Assembly: GCF_900088415.1 (NCBI RefSeq)
Contig: NZ_FLLQ01000001.1
Location: 1,240,001-1,304,000 of the forward strand
From: Vibrio mediterranei
GTDB lineage: Bacteria; Pseudomonadota; Gammaproteobacteria; Enterobacterales; Vibrionaceae
Direction of reading: 5' to 3'
Length of the DNA stretch: 64,000 nt
Below are positions 18,144-28,137 of the stretch, piece after piece (the stretch's first letter is position 1; every line of letters begins with the position of its first letter). The notes below the pieces were generated by a model that had not been told where the DNA came from, did not search any database, and was given only the letters and a program-made list of their open reading frames with translations. Both the position numbers and the translations under genes were made by a program.

Positions 18144-20162
18144 ATGTACCGCAAACTTGTGCCATCTACTATCACCATTGCGATTCTTGCATCATTCAAC
18201 GCTAGTGCTGATTACGTTGGCCTAGAAGACTATCAAGGCAAACCTGCGACTAGTCATACTATTGAAGCTAACCAAGCGTTAGCCGCCACTCTTCCTTGGG
18301 AAGATACTTCTGCTTTTGAACGCACGCAAAAGGGGCTGATTGCTGAATTTGGTAATCATGCTGCAGGTGAGCTGAAAAATCGCTTCGAATTTATGGCTGA
18401 AATGTCAGTCGAAGACATCCCACCGACGGTAAATCCATCGATCTGGCGCCAAGGTATGTTGAACTACGCTGCTGGTGGACTGTACGAAGTGACCGATGGC
18501 ATTTACCAAATTCGTGGTGCCGACCTGTCTAATATGACCATCTATCGCACTGACAACGGCTACGTTATTCATGACCCATTGCTATCACGCGAAGCCGCTG
18601 AAGCGTCTTGGGACTTTGCCAAGCAACACCTTCCAAAGATCAATGGCGAGCACAAAATCACCGGCATGATCTATTCGCACATGCACGCTGACCACTTTGG
18701 TGGCTCAAGAGGCATTGTTGAATCTGGAGATTTTGCTGACAATGCAAAGATTTATGCGCCAAAAGACTTTATCAAAGAGCTAGCAGATGAAAATGTCATC
18801 GCCGGCACAGCAATGGGACGCCGAGCAAATTACCAATACGGTACGACACTGGTGAACGATGCGAAAGGGATCGTTGATAACGCGTTAGGTCTTGGCACAT
18901 CACGCGGTGAAGTGACCTTAGTAGCTCCAACAACAGAAATCCAAGAACGCGAAAAAGTTATTACCATTGACGGCCTAGAATTCCACGCCATCAATATGCC
19001 GGGCGCGGAAGCACCAGCTGAAATCGTCTTATATGTTCCTCAGTATCGCTCACTTAATACCGCAGAGCTAACCTATGACGGTATGCACAATATCTACACC
19101 TTCCGCGGTGCAAAAGTACGTGATTCCTTGGTTTGGACTAAGTATTTAACCGAACTGAAGCTACGCTATGTTGATTCTGGCTTAGTCGATAACATTCACG
19201 CCGCGCACTCAGCTCCGGTTTGGAACGATCCAAACACGGAAGGTAACGAAATTTCCGACTATATGGCGTTGCAACGCGACAACTATGGTTTCATCCACAA
19301 TCAAGCAATGCGTCTTGCTAACCACGGGGTCACCATCCATGATGTGGGCAGAGAAATTGAACGCCTAGTACCAGAATCACAAAAGCAAACCTGGCACACT
19401 AATGGATATCATGGCTCTTATAGCCACAACGCGCGAGCTGTTGTGAACTTATATCTTGGCTATCACGATATGAACCCAGTCAATACTAACCCGCTGCAGA
19501 CTCAAGATAAATCGTGTGTCTATGTTGAGGCAGCTGGCGCCGATGTTCTATACAAGGCCGGGATAGACTACTTCAACAAAGGTCAATATCAAGAGGCTTC
19601 TCAGCTACTCAACGACTTGGTACAGTGCGATCCAAACAATATCGACTATCGATTTGCTTTGGCTGACAGCTTTGAGCAGCAAGGCTACCAATCAGAAACC
19701 ATGGCATGGCGTAATTCCTACTTACAAGGTGCAGTGGAGTTAAGAACTGGCGAGATATCACCTTCAATCAAGCTGGCATCAGCTGACGTAATTGCTAATA
19801 CTCCTACAGGCATGTTCCTTGATTTTATTGCAGTTAAACTCAACGCAGAAAAAGCAGAACAAGCTGAATTGGACTTTAGTTTCGGTTTATATCACCCAGA
19901 TGTGGCAGAGCGTTACTACGGTGAAGTGTCTAATGCCAACATGAGTAACATCGAAGTGGACACTCTACCGAAAACCGATGTGGAGCTCATCGTACACAAA
20001 GCGGATTTAACACGAATCGCATTGGGCCAAACGACCTTAGAAGCTTTGTTGAAGTCGGGGCAAGCAGGAATCAAAGGAGATGGCGAGTTAATCGGCAAAC
20101 TAGCCGACACCTTGGACGAATTTGACGGAATGTTTGAAATACTTCCGATGCCAACCAAATAG
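18144..20162 (+). CDS. Alkyl sulfatase, SdsA1/YjcS type (metallo-beta-lactamase fold)
   Basis: A 672-residue secreted enzyme that hydrolyses primary alkyl sulfates such as dodecyl sulfate. A signal peptide (MYRKLVPSTITIAILASFNASA) is followed by a metallo-beta-lactamase domain with the zinc motif H179-x-H181-x-D183-H184 (SHMHADHFGG). A dimerisation domain follows (about 400-530), then a C-terminal SCP2-like lipid-binding domain. ATG 18144 is preceded by GAGG; GTG 18132 is the only longer option. Transcribed away from the LysR gene. Confidence 0.92.
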   Translation: MYRKLVPSTITIAILASFNASADYVGLEDYQGKPATSHTIEANQALAATLPWEDTSAFERTQKGLIAEFGNHAAGELKNRFEFMAEMSVEDIPPTVNPSIWRQGMLNYAAGGLYEVTDGIYQIRGADLSNMTIYRTDNGYVIHDPLLSREAAEASWDFAKQHLPKINGEHKITGMIYSHMHADHFGGSRGIVESGDFADNAKIYAPKDFIKELADENVIAGTAMGRRANYQYGTTLVNDAKGIVDNALGLGTSRGEVTLVAPTTEIQEREKVITIDGLEFHAINMPGAEAPAEIVLYVPQYRSLNTAELTYDGMHNIYTFRGAKVRDSLVWTKYLTELKLRYVDSGLVDNIHAAHSAPVWNDPNTEGNEISDYMALQRDNYGFIHNQAMRLANHGVTIHDVGREIERLVPESQKQTWHTNGYHGSYSHNARAVVNLYLGYHDMNPVNTNPLQTQDKSCVYVEAAGADVLYKAGIDYFNKGQYQEASQLLNDLVQCDPNNIDYRFALADSFEQQGYQSETMAWRNSYLQGAVELRTGEISPSIKLASADVIANTPTGMFLDFIAVKLNAEKAEQAELDFSFGLYHPDVAERYYGEVSNANMSNIEVDTLPKTDVELIVHKADLTRIALGQTTLEALLKSGQAGIKGDGELIGKLADTLDEFDGMFEILPMPTK

Positions 20163-20165
20163 ATG

Positions 20166-20197
20166 AATAAGCCCAGAGCTAAGCTCTGGGCTTATTT
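20166..20197. terminator. Bidirectional terminator between alkylsulfatase and yegD
   Basis: AATAAGCCCAGAGCT followed by AAGCTCTGGGCTTATTTT, a long GC-rich dyad with a minimal loop. It sits between convergent genes, 4 bp after the sulfatase stop. Confidence 0.85.
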
Positions 20198-20217
20198 TAT
20201 TCAATCTAAAACACACA

Positions 20218-21570
20218 CTATTTAAAACACACGTCCGCCCAACGCGCTAACCCTGCCGTTACCGAACCAAAGTAGTTGCCAGATACTACAGGGATGTTAG
20301 GTAGCACTTCTTGAACCGCATTGCGTAATACTGAAGAGCGTGCTGATCCGCCAGTCATATAAATGACATCAGGTGAGGTCGCAGATTGATCTACTGCTTC
20401 TTTGACTAATGCCTGGATTTTTCTGGTTGGGTTATCAATGGCTTCTGCCATTTGAGCATGGCTGATATCAATGCCAACTTGTTCAGAGAACAAATCAATC
20501 ATAGCGCGATATTCTGCTGAAGATTCTAGTGCGATTTTTGCCTTCTCAGCTTCGCGAATAACGGCATAACCTAACGTGTCTTTGTGCAGTGTGACCAGTC
20601 TCGATACTTTGTCTTGTTCAATGGCTTCTTTAGCAAGAAGTTTTAGCTCTTTTAGATTGTCATGAGCGTAGAATTTACGTTGAGCTTGAACATCATTAAT
20701 CGCTATAGGGTTCCAAAATTGCGTCACAGGGATGTCTAATCCTGAGTGGCGCTTAGTCCCCATTCCGAATGCATGCATAAAGCGGCGAAATGCAATGTAA
20801 ATGTCCAGGTCGTTTCCGCCTACAAGTTGACCAGTGTGAGCTATGAGTGAAGAGTCTCTATCTGCTTTGCCCACCCAACTTGGTCCCATTTGAATAAATG
20901 AGCAGTCCGTCGTACCACCACCGATATCGACCACCAGCACATTTTTATCTTCAGTTAACGATGACTCGTACTCAAGCCCTGCCGCTACAGGTTCAAACTG
21001 AAACTCGACATCTTTGAAGCCCGCACGCGTTGCCGCTCGCGATAAAATACCTTCCGCCTGACGGTTAGAGGCATCACCGCCACGACCTAAAAAGTTAACA
21101 GGTCGACCAATAACCGTTTGGCTGATGCTTTGTCCCAAGTGCAATTCCGCCTGACGTTTTACATTGCTCATCATGGCGCACACCAAATCTTCAAAAAATG
21201 ATAGCTGCATATCTCGAAGCCCCATCGCGCCCAAGAAAGATTTCGGCGACTTAATGTAATAGACGTCTTTAGGGTCTTCGAGGTACAGATCCAGCGCTGC
21301 TTCACCAAACAGTACATCCGTAGGAATCACTTCAATCCCTTCTTCTCGATTGAGCTTTACCGCACGTCGAAGCACGGCTTCACCTACTTCGTTGGAAGGT
21401 CGAATATCCAAGCAACGAAACAAGTACTCAGACACAGTTTCAGCCGTCGGAGCACAAAGCGTTGAGGGGATATAACAGTTATCACCTACCAGTGGGATCT
21501 GCTCGATGGCGTTATTCACAAGATGAGCGATAGAACAGTTCGCGGTTCCGTAGTCAAAACCAATGGCCAT
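20218..21570 (-). CDS. yegD: YegD-like Hsp70-family protein
   Basis: A 450-residue actin/Hsp70-fold ATPase with the nucleotide-binding segments GFDYGTANCSIA (phosphate 1), VLVVDIGGGTTDCSF (phosphate 2) and VIYMTGGSARSSVLRNAV (adenosine). It lacks the Hsp70 substrate-binding domain. Length and motifs equal E. coli YegD, whose function is not well defined. It is monocistronic, divergent from a GNAT gene and separated from the sulfatase by a terminator. Confidence 0.9.
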   Translation of the reverse strand: MAIGFDYGTANCSIAHLVNNAIEQIPLVGDNCYIPSTLCAPTAETVSEYLFRCLDIRPSNEVGEAVLRRAVKLNREEGIEVIPTDVLFGEAALDLYLEDPKDVYYIKSPKSFLGAMGLRDMQLSFFEDLVCAMMSNVKRQAELHLGQSISQTVIGRPVNFLGRGGDASNRQAEGILSRAATRAGFKDVEFQFEPVAAGLEYESSLTEDKNVLVVDIGGGTTDCSFIQMGPSWVGKADRDSSLIAHTGQLVGGNDLDIYIAFRRFMHAFGMGTKRHSGLDIPVTQFWNPIAINDVQAQRKFYAHDNLKELKLLAKEAIEQDKVSRLVTLHKDTLGYAVIREAEKAKIALESSAEYRAMIDLFSEQVGIDISHAQMAEAIDNPTRKIQALVKEAVDQSATSPDVIYMTGGSARSSVLRNAVQEVLPNIPVVSGNYFGSVTAGLARWADVCFK

Positions 21571-21648
21571 GGGTTACCTCAACATAAGAAAAAGGGCGGC
21601 AAAGAATAGCAGCCTGACAATGAAGTTCAAGGGGCAGAACCTTAAACC

Positions 21649-21693
21649 CTACACATGTAGACAGGTCAAAAGAAATTTTGCGCTACACTGTAG
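21649..21693. repeat. Two CTACAC-(A)TGTAG palindromes upstream of the GNAT gene
   Basis: CTACACATGTAG (21649-21660) and CTACACTGTAG (21683-21693), each followed by ACA, are closely related short palindromes 34 bp apart, 41-85 bp before the GNAT start. The second resembles parS2 with three mismatches. They may be operators for the GNAT or yegD promoter; the binding protein is unknown. Confidence 0.5.
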
Positions 21694-21701
21694 ACATCAT
21701 T

Positions 21702-21714
21702 TTTACAGTGTAAA
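21702..21714. other. parS2: parS2 centromere site
   Basis: TTTACAGTGTAAA matches the Vibrio chromosome II centromere consensus TTTACANTGTAAA exactly. It lies just before the GNAT start. ParB2 bound here would take part in segregation of the chromosome II origin, which is 23 kb away. Confidence 0.85.
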
Positions 21715-21733
21715 GCAGAATAAAGGTTGTGTG

Positions 21734-22192
21734 ATGCATGAACCGCCGTTCACTTTAGAGCGCTTCGAACCTAAATACGCTAAGCAAATCGTGACGCTTT
21801 GGCGCCGTGCTTTCGTGCAGGCGTTAGGCATAGAGCCTATTCATTCTGTTGAATCTCAATTGTATTTTCTAACCAATATTTTGCCGCACAGTCATGATAT
21901 TTGGGTGGTACTCACTCTAGAATCAAAACAACCCGTGGCGTTTATGGCCATGGATCGGAACGAAATCAATCAACTGTATGTTGCACCTGAGTTTCAGAGA
22001 AAGGGGATTGGACGGTTGTTAGTCGAAGAAGCACAAGCTCGTAGCGGAGGGGAATTATCACTGAGAACATTTCAGATCAATCACAACGCGATCGAGTTTT
22101 ATCGTCGACTTGGATTTACCGAACATGAAGGTAATAGCGATAACGAAGAAGGGCTAGAAGATATAGTATTTTGTTGGGTGCAGGAGCAATAA
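21734..22192 (+). CDS. GNAT-family N-acetyltransferase
   Basis: A 152-residue acetyltransferase with the acetyl-CoA motif LYVAPEFQRKGIGRLLVEEA and the C-terminal IEFYRRLGFTEHEG element. The substrate is unknown. ATG 21734 is used because an AAAGG lies upstream and the GNAT fold begins directly. The longer open frame from 21563 would overlap yegD and the parS2 site. Confidence 0.87.
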   Translation: MHEPPFTLERFEPKYAKQIVTLWRRAFVQALGIEPIHSVESQLYFLTNILPHSHDIWVVLTLESKQPVAFMAMDRNEINQLYVAPEFQRKGIGRLLVEEAQARSGGELSLRTFQINHNAIEFYRRLGFTEHEGNSDNEEGLEDIVFCWVQEQ

Positions 22193-22208
22193 TTCACAAC
22201 GTTCGTTA

Positions 22209-22634
22209 CTATGCTTTGACTTGAACAAACTTACTGTAAGTACTGACCTTACCGTTTATATATTCTACACCGTCGTGAATGTTCTGCTCAGAACTACCCA
22301 CAATTTGATATTCAACGATGAACTCACCGCTGATCACTTTAATAAACAGTAACCCATCGATGACTTTCCACAAACCCGATAACGACCGGCCGCCAAACAT
22401 ATCACGCTCAACTAAACTACCATTAGGACGTAGCTCAATAAGCGAACTAAAGCCATCTTGGTTAACCTTGACCCATGATTGTTGATGTACTTCAAAGCTT
22501 AGGATTTTCCTACGTTTTTTCATCCACAGTTTGAAATCTCGCTGCTGTTGCTCAGTCAAAACTGGAAGATCTTCCATTTCTAGCAACGTATTCTGTGTTT
22601 GATGCCAAAATAATTGGAGATGCAGAAGTTTCAT
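22209..22634 (-). CDS. Conserved hypothetical protein
   Basis: A 141-residue soluble protein with no signal peptide or membrane segment. It begins MKLLHLQLFWHQTQN and has a beta-rich second half (LIELRPNGSLVERDMFGGRSLSGLWKVI) that reads like a small barrel. I do not recognise the family. It is convergent with the GNAT gene (16 bp apart) and followed, 137 bp away, by the ula operon on the same strand. Codon use is like that of the neighbours. Confidence 0.65.
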   Translation of the reverse strand: MKLLHLQLFWHQTQNTLLEMEDLPVLTEQQQRDFKLWMKKRRKILSFEVHQQSWVKVNQDGFSSLIELRPNGSLVERDMFGGRSLSGLWKVIDGLLFIKVISGEFIVEYQIVGSSEQNIHDGVEYINGKVSTYSKFVQVKA

Positions 22635-22770
22635 AGCAGGCTTAGTGTCGAAAATGGAGGGCTAACTCTGAGGTAATCAACGAGGGATGTCAATAGATGA
22701 AAAAAGACGCAGCTTGGAGGGAAATCGCTGCGTCTTACTTCAGGAGCTCATATTAACCAATGTTTCCCAA

Positions 22771-23649
22771 CTAGCTAAACAGCAGAGGTACCTCCACGCT
22801 CTGACAAACTTGGTTTAATCGTTGCTTGGCTATCTCAATATTTTCGCGCCAGTTATCATCTTGCGCCCACATTTCAATCACCATTGGTACGACACAATCG
22901 GTACGTTTAAGTGTCCCGAAAATTGCCTCAAAATCCACTTCACCATCACCAATCACCAAATCCCTAAATTGACCTTGGTAATCGTTGGTAACTTTATAAG
23001 TGTCTTTAAGGTGAATTTGCACAATGTGCGGCATACTCAAGGCCAGTTCCGTCGATACGTCATAATTCCAACCTGAGATGTTACCCACGTCAGGATAGGC
23101 CGTAAAAAATGGCGAGTTTACTTCACGATTAAGCACTTCAAATTTGCTTAATGAGTTGAGGTAACGGGTATCCATTATCTCGACCGCTAGCATCACACCA
23201 GCTCGCTCTGCCATTTTTGCAGCTTGCTTCATCCCTTGGATAAAGTTCTGATGCGTCTCTTGGTTAGCAGGCTCATAATAAACATCATAGCCCGCGAGCT
23301 GGATGGTTCGGATACCCAATTTAAACGCTAACGTAATCGCTTTTTCCATATGTAGGTGTGCTTGTTGACGTACTTGTGGATCCAAAGAACCATAAGGGTA
23401 CTTGCGGTGAGCACTAAGACACATTGATTGCAAAGGGATCTCGTAGCGTTCGCATAACCTTTTCAGATCGTAAATGGTCTCGTCATCCCAATCTAAGCGG
23501 CTTCTTCTTTCATCCGATTCATCGACGGAGATTTCTAAGAAATCGAAACCGAGCAGCTTGGTTTGTTGCAGTTTTTCTTCCCACGACAGTTCATTAGGCA
23601 ACGCCTTTTCATACAGTCCCATCCGCGGTCTATCTAGCATCTGAAACAT
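22771..23649 (-). CDS. ulaE: L-ribulose-5-phosphate 3-epimerase UlaE
   Basis: A 292-residue TIM-barrel sugar-phosphate epimerase that converts L-xylulose-5-P to L-ribulose-5-P, the third step of anaerobic ascorbate catabolism. Features: WEEKLQQTKLLGFDFLEISVDESDERRSRLDW, the metal-ligand glutamate in VEIMDT and WNYDVSTEL, and HLKDT near residue 210. These fit the UlaE/SgbU family. It is the last gene of the ula operon, 9 bp after ulaD. Confidence 0.93.
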   Translation of the reverse strand: MFQMLDRPRMGLYEKALPNELSWEEKLQQTKLLGFDFLEISVDESDERRSRLDWDDETIYDLKRLCERYEIPLQSMCLSAHRKYPYGSLDPQVRQQAHLHMEKAITLAFKLGIRTIQLAGYDVYYEPANQETHQNFIQGMKQAAKMAERAGVMLAVEIMDTRYLNSLSKFEVLNREVNSPFFTAYPDVGNISGWNYDVSTELALSMPHIVQIHLKDTYKVTNDYQGQFRDLVIGDGEVDFEAIFGTLKRTDCVVPMVIEMWAQDDNWRENIEIAKQRLNQVCQSVEVPLLFS

Positions 23650-23658
23650 AGTGGCTCC

Positions 23659-24306
23659 TTAGTTCCAGAAACGGTCAATTTGCGCACGCAGTGCTTCTGC
23701 GGTCGCTTTTCCGTTCTCGCCCGCGAGTGCACGACCTGCGATAAACGTTTTTGCCTTAATGCCTTCAAATAAGTACAAATCTTCTGGCACGATACCACCT
23801 GTAATGGATAGCTCGATGCCTAAGTCCGACAATTGACGCATTTTAACTAAGTCTTCTTCAGTCCAACCCACACCAGCAAGTTCTGCATCGCGAGAACGAT
23901 GATAGATGGCTTGCTTGATACCTAGATCCACCCAAGCTTGTGCATCTTCCATGGTCCAGTTGCCGTAAATTTCAATTTGAATTTCACCGTTAAACTCATC
24001 AGCAACTTTCTTACATGCGCCTATGGTTGCAATATGAGCGGCAGCTGACACCGTGATCCAGTCTGCACCAGCTTCAAATGCCATTTTAGAAAGAATTGCA
24101 CCACCATCAGTAGTTTTCATGTCGCAAACAAGTACATGCTCAGGGTGGTTCGCTCTTAGTGTTTTTACTGCATTCATTCCTTCTGCAAACGCGAGAATGG
24201 TGCCTACTTCAATTACATCCACAAAGCTCTCTACATTGTTTGCTACTTCAATCGCTGCAGATAGATTGGTTTGATCTAGAGCGATTTGAATCATTGGTTT
24301 AGTCAT
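23659..24306 (-). CDS. ulaD: 3-keto-L-gulonate-6-phosphate decarboxylase UlaD
   Basis: A 215-residue orotidine-decarboxylase-superfamily enzyme. Catalytic elements: EVGTILAFAEG, the DMKTTDGG motif (Asp-Lys-x-x-Asp) and SITGGIVPEDL for phosphate binding. It makes L-xylulose-5-P and CO2. It follows the HAD gene by 5 bp on the same strand. Confidence 0.94.
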   Translation of the reverse strand: MTKPMIQIALDQTNLSAAIEVANNVESFVDVIEVGTILAFAEGMNAVKTLRANHPEHVLVCDMKTTDGGAILSKMAFEAGADWITVSAAAHIATIGACKKVADEFNGEIQIEIYGNWTMEDAQAWVDLGIKQAIYHRSRDAELAGVGWTEEDLVKMRQLSDLGIELSITGGIVPEDLYLFEGIKAKTFIAGRALAGENGKATAEALRAQIDRFWN

Positions 24307-24311
24307 CTTAC

Positions 24312-25133
24312 TTATCCTTTAATTTTTTCACGTATTAAACGGGCAAGGCCGTCTTCGTTGTTATTCGTTTTGCAGGTGATTTTGGCGCTTTGTTTTACCA
24401 TCTCATCGGCATTTTTCATGGCGATGCCAAGCCCGGCATACTCAAGCATGGAAATGTCATTGTGGTTGTCACCAGCAGCAATGACATGATGTGCTTCGTA
24501 GCCAAGTCCTTTGACATAATCAGCCAATCGTTTACCTTTGCTATTCCCTTGAGCGGCAAAATCAATACGATTGGACCAAGAGCGCTCACCATTAAAATTG
24601 CGCTTTATCCAAGAGTGTTCTGAGAGACGCTGAACCGAACTCGGAGCGCCCTCCACCACAAATTTCCACACATAATCAGTCTGTTGTGCCAATTGGCTGA
24701 ACGAATCTATCTTGCGTATTTGTGGCTGATGCTGCTTCGGAAATTGCATTGCCCAAGACTCCAGCGCTTGCATATAAGCAATAGGATTGGCTCGGCTGTA
24801 CGTCATCTCATGCGTTACGTACATCACCATTTTCATTTGAAATTCAGTGGCTAGTTCAATGAACTTCAACGCATTGTCTTTATCGATAGCGTTATGCTCT
24901 ACTACCTCATCTCGTTGGTAGTCATACACATAGGTACCGTTGCAACATATGATTGGCGTCGTCAGCTCTAGCTCATCGTAGAATGGCTTTGCTGCGGTAT
25001 GATGTCGGCCAGTAACAATGACGACATGACATTGCGTTCGAGCCATGTGGATAGCAGATTTCACCTCCGGGTGGATCGTGTGGTCATCCGTTAATACCGT
25101 GCCATCTAAATCAAGAGCTAGTACTTTATACAT
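24312..25133 (-). CDS. Cof-type HAD phosphatase in the ula operon
   Basis: A 273-residue HAD-superfamily hydrolase with motif I MYKVLALDLDGTVL, motif II VTGR and motif IV AAGDNHNDISMLEYAG, and a C2-type cap domain. Relatives dephosphorylate sugar phosphates. It sits between ulaF and ulaD, only 4-5 bp from each, so it is an operon member absent from the E. coli ula operon. ATG 25133 has AGAGG upstream; the longer start at 25169 would overlap ulaF by 32 bp. A paralogue lies at 30731-31543. Confidence 0.88.
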   Translation of the reverse strand: MYKVLALDLDGTVLTDDHTIHPEVKSAIHMARTQCHVVIVTGRHHTAAKPFYDELELTTPIICCNGTYVYDYQRDEVVEHNAIDKDNALKFIELATEFQMKMVMYVTHEMTYSRANPIAYMQALESWAMQFPKQHQPQIRKIDSFSQLAQQTDYVWKFVVEGAPSSVQRLSEHSWIKRNFNGERSWSNRIDFAAQGNSKGKRLADYVKGLGYEAHHVIAAGDNHNDISMLEYAGLGIAMKNADEMVKQSAKITCKTNNNEDGLARLIREKIKG

Positions 25134-25137
25134 AGGC

Positions 25138-25830
25138 TTACCTCTGGCCGTAATAGGCGTTCTCACCATGCTTACGCAAGTAATGCTTGTCTGACAGTTC
25201 TGGTTGAATCTTGATACCGCTATTGAGAGAACGTGTCGCTAATGCCATCGCCGAGATTTCTTCAAGCACGACAGCGTTGTGAACCGCATCGTGACCATCT
25301 TTGCCCCAAGAAAATGGCGCGTGTCCAGCTACAATCACACTTGGAATCGACATCGGTTTGATATTGCGTTGGTTAAATTCCTCCACTATCACCAAACCAG
25401 TATTGCGCTCGTACTCCCCTGCGATCTCCGCTTTAGTTAGCTTACGCGTACAAGGAATGTCGCCGTAAAAATAGTCTGCATGGGTCGTACCCAGTGACGG
25501 GATATCAATGCCCGCTTGAGCCCAAATAGTAGCGCTGCGTGAGTGGGTATGAACGATGCCACCAATTTCCGGAAACGCTTTATAGAGTTCAACATGCGTA
25601 TCGGTATCACTGGATGGATTGAGCGACCCTTCCACTCGGTTGCCATCAAGATCAATCACTACGATGTCATCTACCTTCATGTCATCGTATTCAACGCCAG
25701 ATGGTTTAATCGCAATGACGCCACGTTCGCGGTCAATTTCGGAGACATTGCCCCAAGTAAACGTCACCAGTCCATATTTTGGTAATGCGAGATTGGCAGC
25801 GAGAACTCGTTGTTTTAGTGCTTGATACAT
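25138..25830 (-). CDS. ulaF: L-ribulose-5-phosphate 4-epimerase UlaF
   Basis: A 230-residue class II aldolase/epimerase. The zinc-binding histidines are in [15 protein letters not shown] and [17 protein letters not shown], and the start [22 protein letters not shown] is family-typical. It yields D-xylulose-5-P for the pentose phosphate pathway. It lies 10 bp after ulaC. Confidence 0.93.
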   Translation of the reverse strand: MYQALKQRVLAANLALPKYGLVTFTWGNVSEIDRERGVIAIKPSGVEYDDMKVDDIVVIDLDGNRVEGSLNPSSDTDTHVELYKAFPEIGGIVHTHSRSATIWAQAGIDIPSLGTTHADYFYGDIPCTRKLTKAEIAGEYERNTGLVIVEEFNQRNIKPMSIPSVIVAGHAPFSWGKDGHDAVHNAVVLEEISAMALATRSLNSGIKIQPELSDKHYLRKHGENAYYGQR

Positions 25831-25840
25831 AACGCCTCCG

Positions 25841-26320
25841 TTAAGCCATCTCAGCGGCTAAGGCTTCATCGATAACGCGGTAGATGTCTTCTTTTGATTG
25901 GCAGCGGCGCAATTTATCTAGGTCAACGCCCGTTTCACTGTCTTCATCATCGAGTACCTGAGTAACTTCCATTAAGCCTTCCATATGCTCATCAGACGAA
26001 CTACCCGCTAAAGTAATCAACACATCGACAGGCTCATCTTCACCTTCGAAATAGACTGGCGTGTTCAGAGTCACTAGCGCAAACGCGGTTTTAATCACAC
26101 CGTCTTCTGGTCTCGCATGAGGAAGTGCAAGATTCGGAGCGATACAGATGTAAGGACCTAATTTTTCTACACTACTGATGATGGCCTCATGGTAAGAGGG
26201 CTTGATAGCGCCAGAGGTAATAAGCATGTCGGTACCAATGGTAATCGCTTCACGCCAATCACCCGCATGAGCGTGCAATTTGATAGAGTTGTTTTCGATT
26301 AGGGATTGCTTCAGAGCCAT
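25841..26320 (-). CDS. ulaC: Ascorbate-specific PTS IIA component UlaC
   Basis: A 159-residue PTS EIIA protein of the mannitol/fructose type with the active-site region [17 protein letters not shown]; the phosphorylated residue is the His in PHARPE. It passes phosphate from HPr to the IIB domain of UlaAB. It is separated from ulaAB by 56 bp that hold a strong hairpin. Confidence 0.92.
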   Translation of the reverse strand: MALKQSLIENNSIKLHAHAGDWREAITIGTDMLITSGAIKPSYHEAIISSVEKLGPYICIAPNLALPHARPEDGVIKTAFALVTLNTPVYFEGEDEPVDVLITLAGSSSDEHMEGLMEVTQVLDDEDSETGVDLDKLRRCQSKEDIYRVIDEALAAEMA

Positions 26321-26337
26321 GATTTATCTCCTTCATC

Positions 26338-26359
26338 GGGCCAGCCATTACGCTGGCCC
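26338..26359. other. Intercistronic hairpin between ulaAB and ulaC
   Basis: GGGCCAGC, loop CATTAC, GCTGGCCC. On the operon (minus) strand no T-run follows, so it is unlikely to terminate ula transcription. It more likely sets the 3' end or stability of the ulaAB message. On the plus strand it is followed by TTTTT and could stop antisense transcription. Confidence 0.6.
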
Positions 26360-26376
26360 TTTTTGGTGTGTCGTTA

Positions 26377-28137
26377 TTATTTTTGTGTTGCGAAGTTGGT
26401 GTTTATGATGTCGAGTAGCTCATCACCAAATGAATTTGGGTTAAGCATGTTTTGTACACCCAGCACAAACTTGCCATCGCCTGGATCCATCTCAGCAGAA
26501 AGGTGCTTAGATGACACGATGATGTCGGTAGATGCGAGTTTCGATTTGTAGTCAGACACGGCACATGAATCCATCACGTGGGGTATGCCTTTCTTCTCAA
26601 GATACTTGCCAATCTTCATCTTCATCATCATTGATGAACCTTGACCGTTACCGCACACAGCAAGGATGCTTACTGGACGTACACCGTCGCTGGCTTCTAC
26701 TGCTTTAGCTACAGCTTCAATCACTTCCGGTTCTTCTGTAACCGTTACCGTACCTTGAGCATCTTCTTCTGCACGCAACGCACGTGATGCGTAGAACATG
26801 TACACACCGGATAGCGCGACAAGAACGAAGAAGAACAAGTTAGATGCTGATAGACCTTGCATGATTGGTGGGAAAATTAACGCCCAGTCCGCCATACCCA
26901 TCCAGCCGCTGAACTCAGTGCCTTGTTGGGTGAATAAGTGGATAGCCCAAGCCGAACCCACAACTTCGATGATGCCCATAACGAAACAGATCTTCATTAC
27001 CGCTTTCCAGCCACCGAAGTGGTTAGCAAACACACCGATCGTTGCGTTAGAGAAGAACATTGGAATGAATCCAGGAATGATCATGATTGGCGCATCAAAC
27101 GCTAACATCGCAAGAACCGCGACGAATTGACCAATCGCACCCCACATGAAACCAAATACCATTGCGTTTGGAGAGAATGCGTAGATAGCCGCACAGTCAA
27201 TTGCCAATACCGCGTTTGGAATTACTCGCTCAGAAATACCTTTAAAAGCTTCTGACAGCTCAGCGACAAACATACGAACACCGGCAACAATAACCTGAAT
27301 CGCTACCGCAAACTTAAGACCAGTCTCAAGGATGTAGATTGTCCAGTGCGTGCTTCCAGCCATGGTTTGTAGGTTATCGAGGCCAAATGAAAGAAGGATA
27401 ATACCGAAGAAAACCGTCATCACGATCGCTGTTGCCGCGATGCTATCGTGGAATATGTGCAACCATTTAGGCAGTTCTAATTGGTCAACGCTATCATTTT
27501 TGTCACCCAGTTTTGGTGCCACTTTGGTAGCAATCCAAGAAGCAACCTGTTGTTGGTGACCAATTGAGAACCCAGCGCCACCGGTGACGGCTTCTGTTGG
27601 CTTAAACATGATATTGGCGGAGATACCCCAATACAGCGCCATCAGAATTGCTGAATAGATGATCGTTTCCCACATACTAGCGCCAAGCACGAAGTAGAAT
27701 ACTGCGATCAAACCCGCTTGTTGGAACATGATATGTCCAGTAAGCATGATGGTGCGAATACCGGTATAACGGCGGAAAAGAACTAGTAGAATGTTGATGC
27801 CGAGTGCTAAAAGAACGGCATAGCCTACCCATGAGTAGTTATCACCCATCGTCTCCATAGTAGCCATCATTGATGTGTATGGGTCAATGACCGAACCGGT
27901 GAGTCCGTGGAACTCAGAGAGTTTTTCAATTACGGGTTTGAAACCTGCGACTAAGGTTCCCGCCCCGACTTGTACCAGCATAAAGCCGACAATAGTTTTG
28001 ATTGTACCTTTGATGATGGTGGTGCCGTCACGTCTAAGTAGCCAGTAACCAATACAAGTTACCAGACCCAGTAGCAGCGGCGCTTTGGTCATTACTTGAC
28101 TGTAAAATATGTAGAAGATGTCGTATAGAAACTCCAT
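26377..28137 (-). CDS. ulaA: Fused ascorbate PTS IIC-IIB permease (UlaA-UlaB)
   Basis: A 586-residue protein. Residues 1 to about 465 form the multi-helix ascorbate permease IIC ([37 protein letters not shown]). After a short linker rich in acidic residues, residues about 490-586 form a IIB domain with the phosphocysteine loop [16 protein letters not shown]. In E. coli these are the separate proteins UlaA and UlaB, so this is a gene fusion. It takes up and phosphorylates L-ascorbate. It is the first gene of the minus-strand operon, divergent from ulaR. Confidence 0.93.
   Translation of the reverse strand: MEFLYDIFYIFYSQVMTKAPLLLGLVTCIGYWLLRRDGTTIIKGTIKTIVGFMLVQVGAGTLVAGFKPVIEKLSEFHGLTGSVIDPYTSMMATMETMGDNYSWVGYAVLLALGINILLVLFRRYTGIRTIMLTGHIMFQQAGLIAVFYFVLGASMWETIIYSAILMALYWGISANIMFKPTEAVTGGAGFSIGHQQQVASWIATKVAPKLGDKNDSVDQLELPKWLHIFHDSIAATAIVMTVFFGIILLSFGLDNLQTMAGSTHWTIYILETGLKFAVAIQVIVAGVRMFVAELSEAFKGISERVIPNAVLAIDCAAIYAFSPNAMVFGFMWGAIGQFVAVLAMLAFDAPIMIIPGFIPMFFSNATIGVFANHFGGWKAVMKICFVMGIIEVVGSAWAIHLFTQQGTEFSGWMGMADWALIFPPIMQGLSASNLFFFVLVALSGVYMFYASRALRAEEDAQGTVTVTEEPEVIEAVAKAVEASDGVRPVSILAVCGNGQGSSMMMKMKIGKYLEKKGIPHVMDSCAVSDYKSKLASTDIIVSSKHLSAEMDPGDGKFVLGVQNMLNPNSFGDELLDIINTNFATQK

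Noticed and set aside
26377..27559. Open frames on the plus strand over ulaAB (26798-27130 and others)
   Set aside because: They are shadows of the ulaAB gene, without ribosome sites or recognisable domains.
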